35,031 nucleotides of DNA, taken from assembly GCA_041750975.1 (NCBI GenBank), contig JBGSYN010000184.1, positions 1 through 35,031 of the forward strand, given 5' to 3'. The translations under genes and the position numbers were made by a program. The DNA comes from JBGSYN01 sp041750975 (GTDB lineage Bacteria > Pseudomonadota > Alphaproteobacteria > Geminicoccales > Geminicoccaceae). Below are positions 33,942-35,031 of the stretch, in pieces. How positions within the stretch are numbered: position 1 is the stretch's first letter; every line of letters starts with the position of its first letter. The notes below the pieces were generated by a model that saw only the letters and a list, made by a program, of their open reading frames with translations, was not told where the DNA came from and made no database searches.

Positions 33942-34266
33942 CGGGTTCACTTCTTGGCGATGATCGGAATGGTAGCTGACAAGATAAGACTCGGCGATAT
34001 GGCCGCTGATCAACGAACATCAATATTGAGCAAGTCCGACACCCATTCATCCCGGCCCCAAGTACCTCATTCGAACGGCCACCGCCGGAACCATAATTTT
34101 CAGAAACAAAGCTCTTTCTTGATCGATGCGGTTCCCGCGGATTCGAAAAGTGATGATCACAGGGACCAGATTGTCAGTGTATCGTCCATCAATTTCACAC
34201 GCGACATGGTGTAACCGCAGAAGGAATGGCTGTCGCCATAACGCCCAATTTTGTTGCGCCCGATGA
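33942..34266. other. Intergenic region without a recognisable gene
   Basis: About 325 bases between the oxygenase start and the sulfotransferase remnant. Short frames are present on both strands, but none has a ribosome-binding site, recognisable motifs or consistent codon use. The base composition is lower in GC than the neighbouring genes. No terminator, tRNA or mobile-element end was found by eye. Confidence 0.5.
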
Positions 34267-34557
34267 TCGCTAGGTTCAAACGCTTCGGCCCCTGCTCACA
34301 CCCCCGACCTAGCAAGGCGCAAGACAATGCTGCTGGTGCAGCATCCGCGCGATATATTCGTTTCCGCCTATTTCCATATGCGCAGCCGAAATTTCAGGCT
34401 ACAGTACGTTGCTTACGCCGAAAGTACGCTCCAGTGCTATGGGCTCAATCACAAGCTGCCGCTGGTCATCGTGTTTCCGTGCCGCCGGCCGACCATCATT
34501 GCCGGGGCCCGGTCGACATCAATGGCATCAATCAGTGCCTACCACCACCGCCGATGA
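34267..34557 (+). pseudogene. Sulfotransferase remnant
   Basis: In the frame open from 34267, the stretch encoded by about 34306-34395 reads LARRKTMLLVQHPRDIFVSA then YFHMRSR. This is the well-known 3'-phosphate-binding motif of PAPS sulfotransferases (RxPRDxxVSxYF...R). Neither the N-terminal PAPS loop upstream nor the C-terminal domain downstream can be found, and the sequence after about 34400 is no longer sulfotransferase-like, although the frame stays open to 34557. This looks like a fragment left by deletion or recombination next to the repeat-family gene at the right edge. A short ATG-initiated ORF at 34327 exists but would encode only 76 residues. Confidence 0.5.
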
Positions 34558-35031
34558 TGCAACGGCACCTTCTCCCTGCGATGCACCGTCGGGCGCTGCG
34601 GGGTAGGCTGCGGTGCGGGCGATAATTCATTCGTGCATTTTGCGGTAGGAAGGTTTTCCGAGAGGGGCGACCCGCCCCCCTCTGGCTCTCCCGGACATGT
34701 TGGTTCCGGTGCGGGTGGGGACGCAGGGGGCTGGGAATCGCTGCGGATTAAATCGTTCGTACAATTTTGATTTGCTGGCTCGGCGGCAGGCTGGAAATCG
34801 TTCGTGCAATCTTCGGCAGGCACCGAACTCCGACCGTTCCGATAGTCTGCGAGATTGGCAAGGGCGCGTTTGAGGTCCATCGACACTTGCCCGCGATAGC
34901 GCAGCATGGTCGCAAGCGAGGCGCGGTTCTCGTGCTTGTTCACGAGATTGCTGCCATGCACCCGGTCCGCACGCGTCGGCGGCATGTCGGACATGACGTC
35001 GGCTTCCATCCGGTCGGCCCGGACCTCCCGC
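34539..35031 (-). CDS. Repeat-family hypothetical protein, C-terminal part (runs off right edge)
   Basis: The minus-strand frame enters from the right edge in the middle of the family motif (REVRADRMEADVMSDMPPT), continues through RVHGSNLVNKHENRASLATM and the helix SMDLKRALANLADYRNGR, and ends at a TAG at 34541-34539. The tail is a proline-rich, probably disordered segment with a threefold motif: DCTNDFQP, NCTNDLIR and KCTNELSP. The N-terminus lies outside the window. It is homologous to the gene at the left edge in the same orientation. The last few residues (VHRREKVPLHHRRWW) overlap the end of the sulfotransferase remnant on the other strand. Confidence 0.72.
   Translation of the reverse strand, partial: REVRADRMEADVMSDMPPTRADRVHGSNLVNKHENRASLATMLRYRGQVSMDLKRALANLADYRNGRSSVPAEDCTNDFQPAAEPANQNCTNDLIRSDSQPPASPPAPEPTCPGEPEGGGSPLSENLPTAKCTNELSPAPQPTPQRPTVHRREKVPLHHRRWW
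34915..35031 (-). repeat. Direct repeat, right copy (pairs with 1-117)
   Basis: Ungapped partner of bases 1-117 with about 10 mismatches counted by eye, inside the coding part of the repeat-family gene, in the same orientation. The similarity would be expected to continue outside the window on both sides. Confidence 0.85.

Noticed and set aside
1..35031. tRNA, rRNA, phage or transposase genes
   Set aside because: No T-loop-like sequences in a cloverleaf context, rRNA segments, integrases or transposases with terminal inverted repeats were found on reading; small or degenerate ones could be missed without a computed search.

Overview
The window looks like a piece of a GC-rich alphaproteobacterial chromosome, probably from a marine or otherwise aquatic heterotroph. 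Support for this includes a CIRCE-controlled groES-groL operon, YnfA- and DUF1206-type membrane proteins, dense short-spaced operons with frequent GTG/TTG starts, two formylglycine sulfatases beside a mannonate dehydratase, and large calcium-repeat and beta-helix surface proteins. The genus cannot be fixed from what is visible. The first 117 and last 117 bases are two diverged copies of the same gene family in the same orientation (about 10 mismatches by eye), so the window may be a contig that ends in a dispersed repeat.

Left part (1-8 kb): a truncated repeat-family gene, a YnfA-family protein, then groES-groL reading leftward behind a textbook CIRCE operator and a plausible heat-shock promoter. 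Next, also leftward, is a run LysR regulator -> amidohydrolase -> psuK -> psuG. The kinase and glycosidase overlap by 4 bases and together degrade pseudouridine to uracil and ribose 5-phosphate. A DUF1206 membrane protein follows.

Middle (8.2-19.4 kb): a complete rightward dipeptide-type ABC transporter operon with two tandem paralogous binding proteins, two permeases and two ATPases (dppA-dppA-dppB-dppC-dppD-dppF). It is followed by a His-rich CDF zinc-type exporter, a leftward orphan sugar-type periplasmic binding protein, an AT-rich stretch, and a rightward set of small genes (one with a single membrane helix, a cyclophilin-like protein, a small membrane protein).

Right part (19.4-35 kb): a leftward 1154-residue protein combines a CHRD-like N-terminus, three blocks of YadA-type trimeric-adhesin head repeats (six 84-residue units, block period exactly 281 residues) and a C-terminal RTX calcium-repeat segment, with a strong terminator behind it. 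This is the most unusual object in the window. It diverges from a rightward set sulfatase -> mannonate dehydratase -> large family-5 solute-binding protein. That set converges on a leftward SDR -> sulfatase pair. Together these suggest uptake and desulfation of sulfated, uronic-acid-containing glycans. A leftward beta-helix/DUF4114 surface protein, a sialyltransferase-like glycosyltransferase, a 2-oxoglutarate/Fe(II)-type oxygenase and a sulfotransferase remnant follow, before the second repeat-family copy runs off the right edge.

All calls come from reading the sequence and recalling families. No database search or structure prediction was run.
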